DNA of 64,000 bases from Azospirillum brasilense (GTDB taxonomy: Bacteria > Pseudomonadota > Alphaproteobacteria > Azospirillales > Azospirillaceae): contig NZ_QLKQ01000004.1 in NCBI RefSeq assembly GCF_003349955.1, positions 87,197-151,196 on the forward strand. The letters are read 5' to 3'. The notes under the pieces were generated by a model that saw only the letters and a list, made by a program, of their open reading frames with translations, had not been told where the DNA came from and did no database searches. This document shows, piece after piece, positions 17,388 to 26,496 of this stretch (its first letter is position 1; every line of letters begins with the position of its first letter). Position numbers and translations under genes: made by a program.

Positions 17388-18422
17388 ATGCGAGCGTTGG
17401 TGTACGGCCTGATGGCAACCGCCGCCCTGGGATGCGGTGTCGCGCAGGCGCAGCAGAAGACCCTGTATGTGGCCGCCTACGGCGGGTCCTTCGAGCAGAC
17501 GATGCGCAAGGACATCATCCCGGCCTTCGAGAGCAAGGCGGGCGTGAAGGTCGAGTATGTCGCCGGCAACTCCACCGACAACCTCGCCAAGCTCCAGGCC
17601 CAGAAGGGCAACCAGCAGATCGACGTGGTGATCCTGGACGACGGTCCGATGTACCAGGCGGTGGCGCTGGGCTTCTGCGCCGACATCGCCAAGGCGCCGA
17701 TCTACGACGACCTCTACGATCTGGCGAAGATCCCTTCGGGCAAGGCGGTCAGCGTCGGCGCGGTCGGCACCGGCATCGTCTACAACAAGAAGGTCTTCGA
17801 CGAGAACGGCTGGGCCGCCCCCGCCTCCTGGAAGGACATCGAGGACGCCAAGTTCCGCAAGAAGCTGGTCGTCCCGCCGATCAACAACAGCTACGGCCTG
17901 CACGCGCTGGTGATGATGGCGCGGCTCGACGGCGGCGGCGAGAAGTCCATCGATCCCGGCTTCAAGGCCTTCAAGGACAAGGTGAACCCGAACGTCCTCG
18001 CCTACGAGCCGTCGCCGGGCAAGATGACCGAGCTGTTCCAGAGCGGGCAGGCCACCGTCGCCGTCTGGGGCTCGGGCCGCGCCAAGGCGCTGGCCGACAC
18101 AGGCTTCCCCGCCGCCTTCGTCTACCCCAAGGAGGGCGGCGTCGTGCTGGCCTCGGCGGCCTGCGCCATCACCGGCAGCAAGCAGGCGGCGGAAGCCCAG
18201 CAGTTCATCCAGCACATGCTGTCGCCCGAGGTGCAGACCGTGATGGCGACCGGCGCCGGCTTCGGCCCGGTCAACAAGACCGTCACCCTGACCGCCGAGC
18301 AGCAGGTGGGCATCCCCTACGGCCCCGAGCAGATGGGCAAGCTGCTGGTGGTCGACTGGGACACCATCAACGCCAACCGCGAGGCCTGGAACAAGCGCTG
18401 GACCCGCGAGATCGAGCGCTGA
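17388..18422 (+). CDS. spermidine/putrescine-type ABC substrate-binding protein (PotD/F-like)
   Basis: Periplasmic binding protein of 344 residues in the PotD/opine/AfuA-like group, with a signal peptide MRALVYGLMATAALGCGVAQA and the motif TLYVAAYGGSFEQTMRKDII common to polyamine- and opine-type SBPs. GGAGAGGGACAG precedes the ATG. It is first in an operon with ATPase and two permeases, then amine/opine-type FAD dehydrogenases. Transport of a cationic amine, betaine or opine that the downstream enzymes oxidise is inferred. Confidence 0.85.
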   Translation: MRALVYGLMATAALGCGVAQAQQKTLYVAAYGGSFEQTMRKDIIPAFESKAGVKVEYVAGNSTDNLAKLQAQKGNQQIDVVILDDGPMYQAVALGFCADIAKAPIYDDLYDLAKIPSGKAVSVGAVGTGIVYNKKVFDENGWAAPASWKDIEDAKFRKKLVVPPINNSYGLHALVMMARLDGGGEKSIDPGFKAFKDKVNPNVLAYEPSPGKMTELFQSGQATVAVWGSGRAKALADTGFPAAFVYPKEGGVVLASAACAITGSKQAAEAQQFIQHMLSPEVQTVMATGAGFGPVNKTVTLTAEQQVGIPYGPEQMGKLLVVDWDTINANREAWNKRWTREIER

Positions 18423-18430
18423 CCGCAACC

Positions 18431-18457
18431 CCCGGCCCGCGTCAACGGCGGGCCGGG
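18431..18457. terminator. intra-operon hairpin after the binding-protein gene
   Basis: CCCGGCCCGC, seven bases, GCGGGCCGGG; a 10-bp GC-only stem nine bases after the binding-protein stop. It lacks a T-run and lies before the ATPase gene of the same operon, so it more likely stabilises the upstream message or reduces read-through than ends transcription. Confidence 0.55.
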
Positions 18458-18489
18458 ACTTCCCAGGCTCCTTGGTGGGAGACGACGCC

Positions 18490-19533
18490 ATGCCTTACCT
18501 AGTCCTCGACCGCCTGACCAAGCGGTTCGGCCCCTGGGTCGCCGTCGACAACATGTCCCTGACGGTGGAGAAGGGGGAGCTGGTCTCGCTGCTCGGCCCG
18601 TCGGGCTGCGGCAAGACCACGACGCTCCAGATGATCGCCGGCTTCCTCGATCCCAGCGCCGGGCGCGTCACGCTGGACGGCGCCGACCTGCTGGCCAGGA
18701 AGCCCAACGAGCGCGGGCTCGGCATCGTCTTCCAGAGCTACGCCCTGTTCCCCCACATGACGGCGGCGGAGAATGTCGCCTTCGGGCTGGAGATGCGCGG
18801 CATCCCGCGCGCCGACCGCGACCGCATGGTGCGCGACGCGCTCCAGCTCGTCGGGCTGGGGGCCTTCGGCGACCGTTACCCGCGGCGCATGTCCGGCGGC
18901 CAGCAGCAGCGCGTGGCGCTCGCCCGCGCCATGGTCATCAAGCCGAGCCTGCTGCTGCTCGACGAGCCGCTGTCCAACCTCGACGCCAAGATGCGCGAGG
19001 AGATGCAGATCGAGCTGCGCCGCATCCAGCGCAGCGTCGGCACCACCATGATCCTCGTCACCCACGATCAGGCGGAGGCCATGGCCCTGTCCGATCGGGT
19101 GGTCATCATGAACAAGGGTCGGGTCGAGCAGGTCGCCGCCCCGCAGGACGCCTACGACAACCCAGCCAGCGCCTTCGTCGCCAACTTCCTTGGCCGCACC
19201 AACCTGCTCCAGGGCACGGTGCGCCGCGACGGTGCCGGGCGGCGCATCGACGTGGCCGGGACGGCATGGCCGGTCGCGGCGGAGCTGCCGGACGGCCCCG
19301 GCCTGCTGACCGTGCGGCCGGAGAAGGTCCGCTTCGTGGACGGCGCCGGCGTGCCGGGCCTCGTGCGGGCGCGGGTCTTCCAGGGCACCCAATGGCTGTT
19401 CGAAATCCGCACGGAAGCCGGCGACCTGACGGTGATCCGCCAGCACGACGGCCAGACCCTGCCGGCGGAGAACGAGCCGGTCATGGTCGGCTGGCGGGCG
19501 GAGGACATGCGCGTGATGGCGGGTGAGGCATGA
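18490..19533 (+). CDS. ABC transporter ATP-binding protein (PotA-like)
   Basis: ATPase of 347 residues for the polyamine/opine-type importer. Walker A GPSGCGKTT (about 37-45), signature MSGGQQQRVALARAM, Walker B LLLLDEPLSNLD, switch His MILVTHDQAEAMALSDR. A C-terminal TOBE domain (about 270-347) is typical of PotA/UgpC-like ATPases. I chose ATG 18490 with GGTGGGAG upstream over the in-frame GTG at 18472. It overlaps the next permease gene by four bases (ATGA). Confidence 0.9.
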   Translation: MPYLVLDRLTKRFGPWVAVDNMSLTVEKGELVSLLGPSGCGKTTTLQMIAGFLDPSAGRVTLDGADLLARKPNERGLGIVFQSYALFPHMTAAENVAFGLEMRGIPRADRDRMVRDALQLVGLGAFGDRYPRRMSGGQQQRVALARAMVIKPSLLLLDEPLSNLDAKMREEMQIELRRIQRSVGTTMILVTHDQAEAMALSDRVVIMNKGRVEQVAAPQDAYDNPASAFVANFLGRTNLLQGTVRRDGAGRRIDVAGTAWPVAAELPDGPGLLTVRPEKVRFVDGAGVPGLVRARVFQGTQWLFEIRTEAGDLTVIRQHDGQTLPAENEPVMVGWRAEDMRVMAGEA

Positions 19534-20462
19534 CCGCCGTGGACGCTCACAAATCCATGATGGAGTCTTCGGACGCGGCGTCGAAATCGGCCCCGCCGGA
19601 CCGGCCGGAGCGGCGTCCGCTGGCGCCCTACCTGCTCAGCCTGCCGGCGCTGGCGCTGTTCGCGGTGCTGCTGCTGGTTCCGCTGGTCATGACCGGGCTC
19701 CTGTCGCTGAACAGCTTCGGATTCTACACGGGCATCGAGGACGTCTGGCAGCTCGGGAATTACATCGACATCGTCACCGACGACTATTTCCACGAGATCT
19801 TCCTGCGCACCTTCCGCATCGCCGTGGTGGTGACCCTGCTCTGCGCCGTGCTCGGCGCGCCGGAGGCCTACATCCTGCGCCGCATGCGGTCGCCCTGGCG
19901 CGGCCTGTGCCTGCTGGTCGTCCTGGGGCCGCTGCTGATCTCGGTGGTGTCGCGCACGCTCGGCTGGGCGCTGCTGTTCGGCTCCACCGGCATCATCAAC
20001 ACGGCGCTGATGGCGGTCGGGCTGATCGCGACGCCGATCGAGTTCATGTACACCGAGACCGGCGTCATCATCGCGCTGACCCACGTGCTGGTGCCCTTCA
20101 TGGTGCTGTCGGTCTGGGCGTCGCTGCAGCGTCTGGACCCGCAGGTGGAGAACGCCGCGCTGTCGCTGGGCGCCAAGCCCTTCACCGTGCTGCGCCGGGT
20201 GGTGCTGCCGCAGGTCGTGCCGGGCATCCTGTCGGGGTCGATCATCGTCTTCGCGCTGGCCGCCAGCGCCTTCGCCACCCCGGCGATCATCGGCGGGCGG
20301 CGGCTGAAGGTGGCGGCGACGCTGGCCTACGACGAGTTCCTGAACACGCTGAACTGGCCGCTGGGCGCCGCTATCGCGATCCTTCTGCTGCTCGCCAACA
20401 TCGTGATCATCGTCGGCTGCAACCGGCTGGTCGAACGTCGCTACAAGCAGGTGTTCGAATGA
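19530..20462 (+). CDS. ABC transporter permease (PotB-like)
   Basis: Membrane permease of 310 residues with a charged N-terminal tail of about 30 residues, then six predicted helices, for example LLSLPALALFAVLLLVPLVM. The EAA loop is visible as ENAALSLGAKPFTVLRRVVLPQVVPG. Overlaps by four bases at both ends (ATGA with the ATPase gene and with the second permease gene) show tight translational coupling in the operon. Confidence 0.9.
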   Translation: MTAVDAHKSMMESSDAASKSAPPDRPERRPLAPYLLSLPALALFAVLLLVPLVMTGLLSLNSFGFYTGIEDVWQLGNYIDIVTDDYFHEIFLRTFRIAVVVTLLCAVLGAPEAYILRRMRSPWRGLCLLVVLGPLLISVVSRTLGWALLFGSTGIINTALMAVGLIATPIEFMYTETGVIIALTHVLVPFMVLSVWASLQRLDPQVENAALSLGAKPFTVLRRVVLPQVVPGILSGSIIVFALAASAFATPAIIGGRRLKVAATLAYDEFLNTLNWPLGAAIAILLLLANIVIIVGCNRLVERRYKQVFE

Positions 20463-21259
20463 ACCGCAACGGCCCCGTCGCCCTGGTCTTCCACATGCTG
20501 TTCCTGGCCTTCCTGCTGGCGCCGATCCTGGTGGTCTGCGTGGTCGCCTTCACCTCGCAGGGCTATCTGTCGCTGCCGACCGAGGGTCTGTCGCTGCGCT
20601 GGTTCAAGGCCATCGGCGACAATCCGGAATTCGCGCGGGCCTTCCGCGACAGCCTGCTGCTGGGGGCGGTCAGCTCCACCATCGCGGTGGCCTTCTCGGT
20701 CCCGGCGGCGCTGGCCATCGCCCGCCACCAGTTCCGCGGGCGCGAGGCGATCACGGCGCTGTTCCTGTCGCCGCTGATGGTGCCGCACATCGTGCTGGGC
20801 ATCGCCTTCCTGCGCTTCTTCACGCAGATCGGGCTGGGCGGGACCTTCGCCGGGTTGGTGCTGAGCCACGTGGTCATCATCCTGCCCTTCGCGCTGCGGC
20901 TGATCCTGGCGGCCTCCACCGGCATGGACCGCTCCATCGAGAACGCCGCGGCCTCGCTCGGCGCCACCTCCTGGACGACCTTCCGGCGGGTGACGCTGCC
21001 GCTGATTCTGCCGGGCGTGGCGAGCGGCTGGGTGCTGGCCTTCATCAACAGCTTCGACGAGGTGACGATGACCGTCTTCATCGCCTCGCCCGAGACGACG
21101 ACGCTGCCGGTGCGTCTCTTCCTCTACATCCAGGACAACATCGACCCCCTGGTCGCCGCGGTGTCCGCCTCGCTGATCTTCATGACGGTGGCGGCGATGC
21201 TGGTGCTCGACCGGCTCTACGGGCTTGAGCGGCTGCTGGTCGGCCGCGGACAGGAGTGA
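20459..21259 (+). CDS. ABC transporter permease (PotC-like)
   Basis: Second membrane permease of the importer, 266 residues. It starts with a hydrophobic helix (VFHMLFLAFLLAPILVVCVV) and carries the EAA loop ENAAASLGATSWTTFRRVTLPLILPG. The start ATG overlaps the preceding stop (ATGA), in a frame whose upstream extension is only a shadow of the first permease gene. The first FAD-dehydrogenase gene begins nine bases after the stop. Confidence 0.9.
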   Translation: MNRNGPVALVFHMLFLAFLLAPILVVCVVAFTSQGYLSLPTEGLSLRWFKAIGDNPEFARAFRDSLLLGAVSSTIAVAFSVPAALAIARHQFRGREAITALFLSPLMVPHIVLGIAFLRFFTQIGLGGTFAGLVLSHVVIILPFALRLILAASTGMDRSIENAAASLGATSWTTFRRVTLPLILPGVASGWVLAFINSFDEVTMTVFIASPETTTLPVRLFLYIQDNIDPLVAAVSASLIFMTVAAMLVLDRLYGLERLLVGRGQE

Positions 21260-21267
21260 GCGTCACC

Positions 21268-22401
21268 ATGACCGAGAGAACGAGGTCCGACTGCGACGTC
21301 GCCGTGATCGGCGGCGGGCTGGTCGGGTCGGCCATCGCCTGGGGCCTCGCCCAGCAGGGGCAGACGGTCGCCGTCCTCGACGAGGGGGACGTCGCCGTCC
21401 GCCCGTCGCGCGGCAACTTCGCCCTGGTCTGGGTGCAGGGCAAGGGGCTGGGCCTGCCGGAATACGCCGGCTGGACCAAGATGTCCTCCGACACCTGGAC
21501 CGGCTTCGCCGAGCGGCTTCAGGAGCAGACCGGGATCGACGTGTGCTACCGCCGGCCGGGCGGCTTCCTGCCCCTGCTGTCGGAGGAGGAGATGGAGCGG
21601 CGCGCCGGCCAGCTCCGCCGCCTGCACAACCAGCCGAACGTCGTCCGCTACGACTACGAGATGATGGACCGCGCCGCCGTGGCGAAGGAGATGCCCTTCA
21701 TCGGCAAGGACGTGGTCGGGGCGAGCTATTGCCCGCTCGACGGCCATTGCAACTCGCTGAAGCTGCTGCGCGCGCTGCACAGCGGGATGAGCCTGTCCGG
21801 GGTCTCCTACCTGCCGCATCACCGGGTGGAGCGGATCGAGCCGCGCGATGGCGGGTTCCGCATGGTCACCGCCTCGGGGGACGAGGTCCGCTCGGGCAAG
21901 GTGGTCATCGCCGCCGGGCACGACGCCCGCCGGCTGGCCCCGATGGTCGGGCTGGACGCCCCGGTGCGGCCGGAGCGCGGCCACGTCATCGTGACGGAGA
22001 AGACCGCCCCCTTCCTGAACTTCCCGGTCGGCTTCATCCGCCAGACCGACGAGGGCGGGGTGATGATCGGCGACAGCTTCGAGGATGTCGGGCTCGACAC
22101 CACCGTGCGCAACGGCGTCACCTCGACCATCGCCGACCGCGCGCTGCGCATCTTCCCGCTGCTCGGCAAGCTGAACGTGGTGCGGACCTGGGCGGCGCTG
22201 CGCGTGCTGACCCCGGACGGCTTCCCGATCTACGAGCAGTCCACCACCATGCCCGGCGCCTTCGTCGCCACCTGCCACAGCGGCGTGACGCTCGCCGCCA
22301 ACCATGCGCTGGCGCTGGCGACGCACATCGCCGCCGGCACCCTGCCCGACGAATTCTCGGCCTTCAGCGCCCGGAGGTTCCATGTTCCAGCGGTTGCCTG
22401 A
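21268..22401 (+). CDS. FAD-dependent amine/opine/D-amino-acid dehydrogenase subunit (DAO fold)
   Basis: Flavoprotein of 377 residues of the DAO/glycine oxidase family, opening on the FAD motif VAVIGGGLVGSAIAWGLA. It resembles the catalytic beta subunit of HcnC/OoxB/LhpB-type dehydrogenases, which oxidise glycine, opines or D-hydroxyproline to an imine. ATG 21268 was chosen, with CAGGAG upstream; an in-frame GTG at 21256 overlaps that site. It overlaps by 20 bases with the small [2Fe-2S] subunit gene and continues into the NAD/FAD subunit gene, giving a full three-subunit set. The substrate is probably the compound imported by the preceding ABC system. Confidence 0.8.
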   Translation: MTERTRSDCDVAVIGGGLVGSAIAWGLAQQGQTVAVLDEGDVAVRPSRGNFALVWVQGKGLGLPEYAGWTKMSSDTWTGFAERLQEQTGIDVCYRRPGGFLPLLSEEEMERRAGQLRRLHNQPNVVRYDYEMMDRAAVAKEMPFIGKDVVGASYCPLDGHCNSLKLLRALHSGMSLSGVSYLPHHRVERIEPRDGGFRMVTASGDEVRSGKVVIAAGHDARRLAPMVGLDAPVRPERGHVIVTEKTAPFLNFPVGFIRQTDEGGVMIGDSFEDVGLDTTVRNGVTSTIADRALRIFPLLGKLNVVRTWAALRVLTPDGFPIYEQSTTMPGAFVATCHSGVTLAANHALALATHIAAGTLPDEFSAFSARRFHVPAVA

Positions 22402-22678
22402 CGCGGGCGGAGAGCGCGTCTCCTTCACCATCGACGGCCAACCGGCCGAGGCGCTGTCCGGCGACAGCGTCGCCGCCGCCCTGATCGCCAACGGTGTCGG
22501 CGCCTGCCGGACCACCCCGGTGTCCGGCGCGCCGCGCGGTCCCTACTGCATGATGGGCGTGTGCTTCGACTGTCTGGTGACCATCGACGGCACCGGCAAC
22601 CAGCAGGGCTGCCAGATCCGCGTCCACCCCGGCATGCGGGTGGAGACCCAGAACGGCAAGCGGGAGATCGAGCGGTGA
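22382..22678 (+). CDS. small [2Fe-2S] subunit of amine/opine dehydrogenase
   Basis: Ferredoxin-like protein of 98 residues that relays electrons between the two flavoprotein subunits, like HcnA or LhpF. The cluster ligands are visible as CRTTP, then CMMGVCFDC and GCQIRV. The real start is ATG 22382; the frame is open further upstream but only as a shadow of the preceding gene. It overlaps the gene before by 20 bases and the gene after by four (GTGA). Confidence 0.85.
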   Translation: MFQRLPDAGGERVSFTIDGQPAEALSGDSVAAALIANGVGACRTTPVSGAPRGPYCMMGVCFDCLVTIDGTGNQQGCQIRVHPGMRVETQNGKREIER

Positions 22679-24093
22679 CCGACCTGAAGCCTCGTTACGA
22701 TCTGGCGGTGATCGGCGCCGGCCCGGCCGGCCTTGCCGCCGCCACGCTGGCCGCAACGCGCGGCCTGTCCACCGTCCTGCTGGACGAGCAGGCGGCCCCC
22801 GGCGGCCAGATCTACCGCGCCATCACCCGCTCGCCGGTGAGGAATCCCAACGTCCTCGGGACCGACTACTGGCACGGCGCCGATCTGGTCGGGCCGTTCC
22901 GCGACAGCGGCGCCGATTACCTGCCCGGCGCCGCGGTGTGGAGCGTCTCGCGCACGCTCGACATCGGCCTGTCGCGCGATGGTGCTGCGCGCATCCTGCC
23001 GGCGCGGCACGTCATCCTGGCGACCGGCGCGCTGGAGCGGCCCTTCCCGGTCCCCGGCTGGACGCTGCCGGGCGTGATGGGGGCGGGGGCGGCGCAGATC
23101 CTGCTCAAGACCTCCGGCCTCGTCGCCTCGGGCAACGTGGTCATGGCCGGCAGCGGGCCGCTGCTCTGGCTGCTCGCCTGGCAGTATCTGCGGGCCGGCG
23201 CGCGCATCGACGCGATCCTCGACACCACGCCGCGGGAGAACTGGCGGCAGGCCATGCCGCTCCTGCCGGCCTTCGCCCGTTCCGGCTATGTCGGCAAGGG
23301 GCTGAAGCTGCTGCTTGAGGTCCGCCGCAAGGTCAAGGTGATCGGCAACGTCTCCGCCCTGCGCGCCGAGGGCGACGGGCGCGTCCAGTCGGTCGTCTAT
23401 CGGCAGGGGAACGGGGCGGAGCAGCGCCTTCCGGCCGACACGCTCCTGCTGCACCATGGGGTGATCCCCAACATCAACCTCGCCAACGCCACCGGCTGCG
23501 CCCAGTCCTGGGACGAGGCGCAGCGCTGCTGGGTGCCGGACGTCGACGGCTGGGGCGCCACGTCGGTGGAGGGAGTCGCCATCGCCGGCGACGGGGCCGG
23601 CATCGGCGGCGCGCTGGCGGCGGAGCACCGCGGCCGGCTGACGGCGCTGGACGCCCTGCACCGGCTGGGCGCCATCGACCGCGCCACCCGCGACCGCGAC
23701 GCCGCCCCGCACCGCGAGGCGCTGGACCGGGCGCTGCGCGGCCGCGACTTCCTCGACGCGCTCTACCGGCCGGGCAAGGACTTCCGCGTCCCCGCCGACG
23801 ACACCATCGTCTGCCGCTGCGAGGAGGTGACGGCGGGGCAGGTGCGCGACGCCGTGAAGCTGGGCGTCAGCGGGCCGAACCAGACCAAGTCCTTCCTGCG
23901 CTGCGGCATGGGGCCGTGCCAGGGGCGGCTGTGCGGCCCGACCGTGGTCGAGGTCATCGCCGACGCCCGCGGCGTCTCCCCGGCGGAGGTCGGCTACTAC
24001 CGGCTGCGCCCGCCGGTGAAGCCGATCACGCTGGCCGAACTCGCCTCGCTGCCCAAGGCCGAGGACGAGGTGGCCGCCGTGATGCACCACTGA
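22675..24093 (+). CDS. NAD(P)/FAD-dependent dehydrogenase subunit with BFD-like [2Fe-2S] domain
   Basis: Flavoprotein of 472 residues, the alpha subunit of an HcnB/OoxA/LhpE-type dehydrogenase. FAD motif VIGAGPAGLAAATLAATRG at the N-terminus, second dinucleotide site near MAGSGPLLWLLAWQYL, and a C-terminal BFD-like iron-sulphur domain with ligands in VCRCEEVTAGQV and FLRCGMGPCQGRLCGP. The start is GTG 22675 overlapping the preceding stop. Together with the two preceding genes it would form a membrane- or quinone-linked heterotrimeric oxidase for an amine, opine or D-imino acid. Confidence 0.82.
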   Translation: MTDLKPRYDLAVIGAGPAGLAAATLAATRGLSTVLLDEQAAPGGQIYRAITRSPVRNPNVLGTDYWHGADLVGPFRDSGADYLPGAAVWSVSRTLDIGLSRDGAARILPARHVILATGALERPFPVPGWTLPGVMGAGAAQILLKTSGLVASGNVVMAGSGPLLWLLAWQYLRAGARIDAILDTTPRENWRQAMPLLPAFARSGYVGKGLKLLLEVRRKVKVIGNVSALRAEGDGRVQSVVYRQGNGAEQRLPADTLLLHHGVIPNINLANATGCAQSWDEAQRCWVPDVDGWGATSVEGVAIAGDGAGIGGALAAEHRGRLTALDALHRLGAIDRATRDRDAAPHREALDRALRGRDFLDALYRPGKDFRVPADDTIVCRCEEVTAGQVRDAVKLGVSGPNQTKSFLRCGMGPCQGRLCGPTVVEVIADARGVSPAEVGYYRLRPPVKPITLAELASLPKAEDEVAAVMHH

Positions 24094-24110
24094 CGGGGCA
24101 GGGGGACGCC

Positions 24111-25238
24111 ATGTCGGAGCCGGACGTCATTATCGTCGGGGGCGGCCTGCACGGCTGCTCCACCGCGCTGCACCTCGCCCTGCGCGGGGTCCGGGCGCTG
24201 GTGCTGGAGAAGGACCACATCGGCCGCCACGCCTCCGGCGTGAACGCCGGCGGGGTGCGCCAGCTCGGCCGCCACGCCGCGGAGGTGCCGCTGTCCGTCG
24301 CCTCCATGGCGCTGTGGCACGGCATCCGCGACCTCGTGGACGACGACTGCGGCTTCGAAAGCCACGGCCAGCTCAAGGTCGCGGAGACCGAGGCGGAGCT
24401 GGACTCCTGCCGGGAGCGGGCGGCCCAGCTGACAGCGCTCGGCTTCACGCACGAGGAGGTGGTGGATCAGGCGGAGCTGCGCCGCCTCGTCCCGGCCATC
24501 GCGGAGCATTGCCTCGGCGCCCTGGTGTCGCGCCGCGACGGCGCGGCCATCCCCTATCGCACGACCTTCGCCTTCAAGCGCAAGGCGGAGAGCCTGGGCG
24601 CCCGCTTCCACGAGGGGGCGGCGGTGGCGCGGGTCGCCCGCTCGGGCCGCAATTGGCGGGTGGAGACGGCGGATGGCGCGGCGCACGAGGCGCCGGTCCT
24701 GGTCAACTGCGCCGGGGCCTGGGCCGACCGGCTGGCCGCCCAGCTCGGCGAGCCGGTGCCGCTGGAGGTCATCGCGCCCATGCTGATGATCACCGCCCGC
24801 GTGCCGCCCTTCCTGAAGCCGGTGGTCGGGGCGACGGGCCGCACCCTGTCCTTCAAGCAGTTCCCCAACGGGACCGTGCTGATCGGCGGCGGGTTGCTGG
24901 GCCGCGCCCACCGCGACGAGAACCGGACGGACCTCGACTTCGCCAAGGTCAGCACCAACGCCCGCACGGTGTGGGACCTCTTCCCGATCATGCGCAGCGC
25001 CACCATCGTCCGCTCCTGGGCGGGGATCGAGGCGCGGATGCCCGACGACATCCCGGTGATCGGCCCCAGCGGCACCGAGGAGGGGGTGTTCCACGCCTTC
25101 GGCTTCTCCGCCCACGGCTTCCAGCTCGGCCCCATCGTCGGGCGGATCACCGCCGACCTGATCACCCGCGGGGCGAGCGACCTGCCCATCGACGCCTTCC
25201 GCATCCAGCGATTCCGCCATACGGCGGCCGCCGCGTGA
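24111..25238 (+). CDS. FAD-dependent oxidoreductase (second DAO-family enzyme)
   Basis: Flavoprotein of 375 residues with FAD motif VIIVGGGLHGCSTALHLALRG and DAO-family features (HASGVNAGGVRQLGRH, SWAGIEARMPDDIPVIG, HGFQLGPIVG). It is a second sarcosine oxidase/D-amino-acid dehydrogenase-like catalytic chain next to the complete three-subunit set, so it may replace the other catalytic subunit for a different substrate or act on the next intermediate. It starts 17 bases after the previous stop with GGGGGA upstream, and is followed by a RidA gene. Confidence 0.8.
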   Translation: MSEPDVIIVGGGLHGCSTALHLALRGVRALVLEKDHIGRHASGVNAGGVRQLGRHAAEVPLSVASMALWHGIRDLVDDDCGFESHGQLKVAETEAELDSCRERAAQLTALGFTHEEVVDQAELRRLVPAIAEHCLGALVSRRDGAAIPYRTTFAFKRKAESLGARFHEGAAVARVARSGRNWRVETADGAAHEAPVLVNCAGAWADRLAAQLGEPVPLEVIAPMLMITARVPPFLKPVVGATGRTLSFKQFPNGTVLIGGGLLGRAHRDENRTDLDFAKVSTNARTVWDLFPIMRSATIVRSWAGIEARMPDDIPVIGPSGTEEGVFHAFGFSAHGFQLGPIVGRITADLITRGASDLPIDAFRIQRFRHTAAAA

Positions 25239-25276
25239 CCGCTCCGGCGGAGCGGCCTTTTCAGGAGACCCACGTT

Positions 25277-25639
25277 TTGACGATTCAGCGTTTCGATTGC
25301 GGCCCGCGGATGAGCGAGATGGTCGTTCATAACGGCACCGTCTATCTGTGCGGCCAGATCGCCGATTTCGAGGCCATGGGCGGCGTGACCCACGACGTGA
25401 CGGCGCAGACCCGCGACGTGCTGCGCCAGATCGACGCCCTGCTGGAGCGCGCCGGCACCGACAAGAGCCGGCTGCTGACCGCCACCGTCTATCTCGCCGA
25501 CATGGCCGGCTTCGCGGCGATGAACGCGGCCTGGGACGCCTGGGTGGACCGCGCCAACGCCCCGGCCCGCGCGACCGTCGAGGCCAGGCTCGCCGACCCC
25601 GACCTGCTGGTCGAGATCCAGGTGATCGCTGCCCTCTGA
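25277..25639 (+). CDS. RidA family imine/enamine deaminase (copy 1)
   Basis: Small trimeric-type protein of 120 residues of the RidA/YjgF family, which hydrolyses reactive imine or enamine products of amino-acid oxidation. Motifs: VHNGTVYLCGQIAD near the N-terminus, LLERAGTDKSRLLTATVYLAD in the middle and APARATVEARLADPDLLVEI, with the conserved Arg that binds the carboxylate. The best start is TTG at 25277, with CAGGAG nine to ten bases upstream. Its place after imine-forming FAD enzymes explains its role. Confidence 0.85.
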   Translation: MTIQRFDCGPRMSEMVVHNGTVYLCGQIADFEAMGGVTHDVTAQTRDVLRQIDALLERAGTDKSRLLTATVYLADMAGFAAMNAAWDAWVDRANAPARATVEARLADPDLLVEIQVIAAL

Positions 25640-25674
25640 CCGGCTTCCACCGACCCATCAAACCGGAGTTCACT

Positions 25675-26454
25675 ATGAAACGTCTGGCCCTCGGGCTGGC
25701 GATGAGCCTGTGCGCCCTCGCGGCGGCCGTCCTCTCGGACGCGCGTGCCGATGGCCCGCCGCTGCGCATCGCGACGGAGGGCGCCTACCCGCCCTTCAAC
25801 ATGACCGCCCCCGACGGCACGCTCGGCGGGCTGGAGGTGGAGCTGGCCAACGCGCTGTGCGAGCGCATGAAGCGGCGCTGCACCCTGGTCGCCCAGGATT
25901 GGGACGGCATCATCCCAGGCCTGCTGTCGCGCCGTTACGACGCGATCATGGCGACCATGAACATCACGCCGGAGCGCGCGAAGGCCATCGCCTTCTCCGT
26001 CCCCTACATGGTCGTGCCGGCCTATTTCGTGGCGGCCACCGGCGGCGGCATCGACGGAACCGAGGCCACCCTGGCCGGCAAGTCGGTCGGCGCCCAGACC
26101 TCGACCACCCATTACCGCTACGTCGAGAAGCACTTCGGCAAGACCGTCTCGCTGAAGAACTACGACACCGCGTCGAATCTGCTGGCCGACCTGAAGAGCG
26201 GGCGCATCGACGCCGCCATCACCACCGGCGCCACCGCGTCCGACTGGGTGAAGGCCGACGCCTCGAAGTCGCTCCAGCTCGTCGGCAAGCCGCTGGTCGA
26301 CGCCGAGGTGTTCGGCCCCGGCGTGGGCGTCGGCCTGCGCAAGGAGGACGCGGACATCAAGGCCGCCTTCGACGCCGCCATCGCGTCGGTCGTCCAGGAC
26401 GGCACGCTGGCCCGCATCGCCGCCAAATACGTCGATTTCACCGTCACCCCCTGA
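25675..26454 (+). CDS. lysine/arginine/ornithine-type substrate-binding protein (orphan)
   Basis: Periplasmic binding protein of 259 residues of the SBP_bac_3/ArgT type, with a signal peptide MKRLALGLAMSLCALAAAVL ending near DARADG. Motifs RIATEGAYPPFNMTAPDG and IMATMNITPERAKAIAFSVPY are standard. No permease or ATPase gene accompanies it; it sits between two RidA genes. It could use the amino-acid permease and ATPase at 14.8-16.3 kb or act as a second receptor for the PotABC importer. CGGAG precedes the ATG. Confidence 0.85.
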   Translation: MKRLALGLAMSLCALAAAVLSDARADGPPLRIATEGAYPPFNMTAPDGTLGGLEVELANALCERMKRRCTLVAQDWDGIIPGLLSRRYDAIMATMNITPERAKAIAFSVPYMVVPAYFVAATGGGIDGTEATLAGKSVGAQTSTTHYRYVEKHFGKTVSLKNYDTASNLLADLKSGRIDAAITTGATASDWVKADASKSLQLVGKPLVDAEVFGPGVGVGLRKEDADIKAAFDAAIASVVQDGTLARIAAKYVDFTVTP

Positions 26455-26496
26455 CCAACAACCCGTCCGATACCAACCAAAACCGGGAGAGTTCTC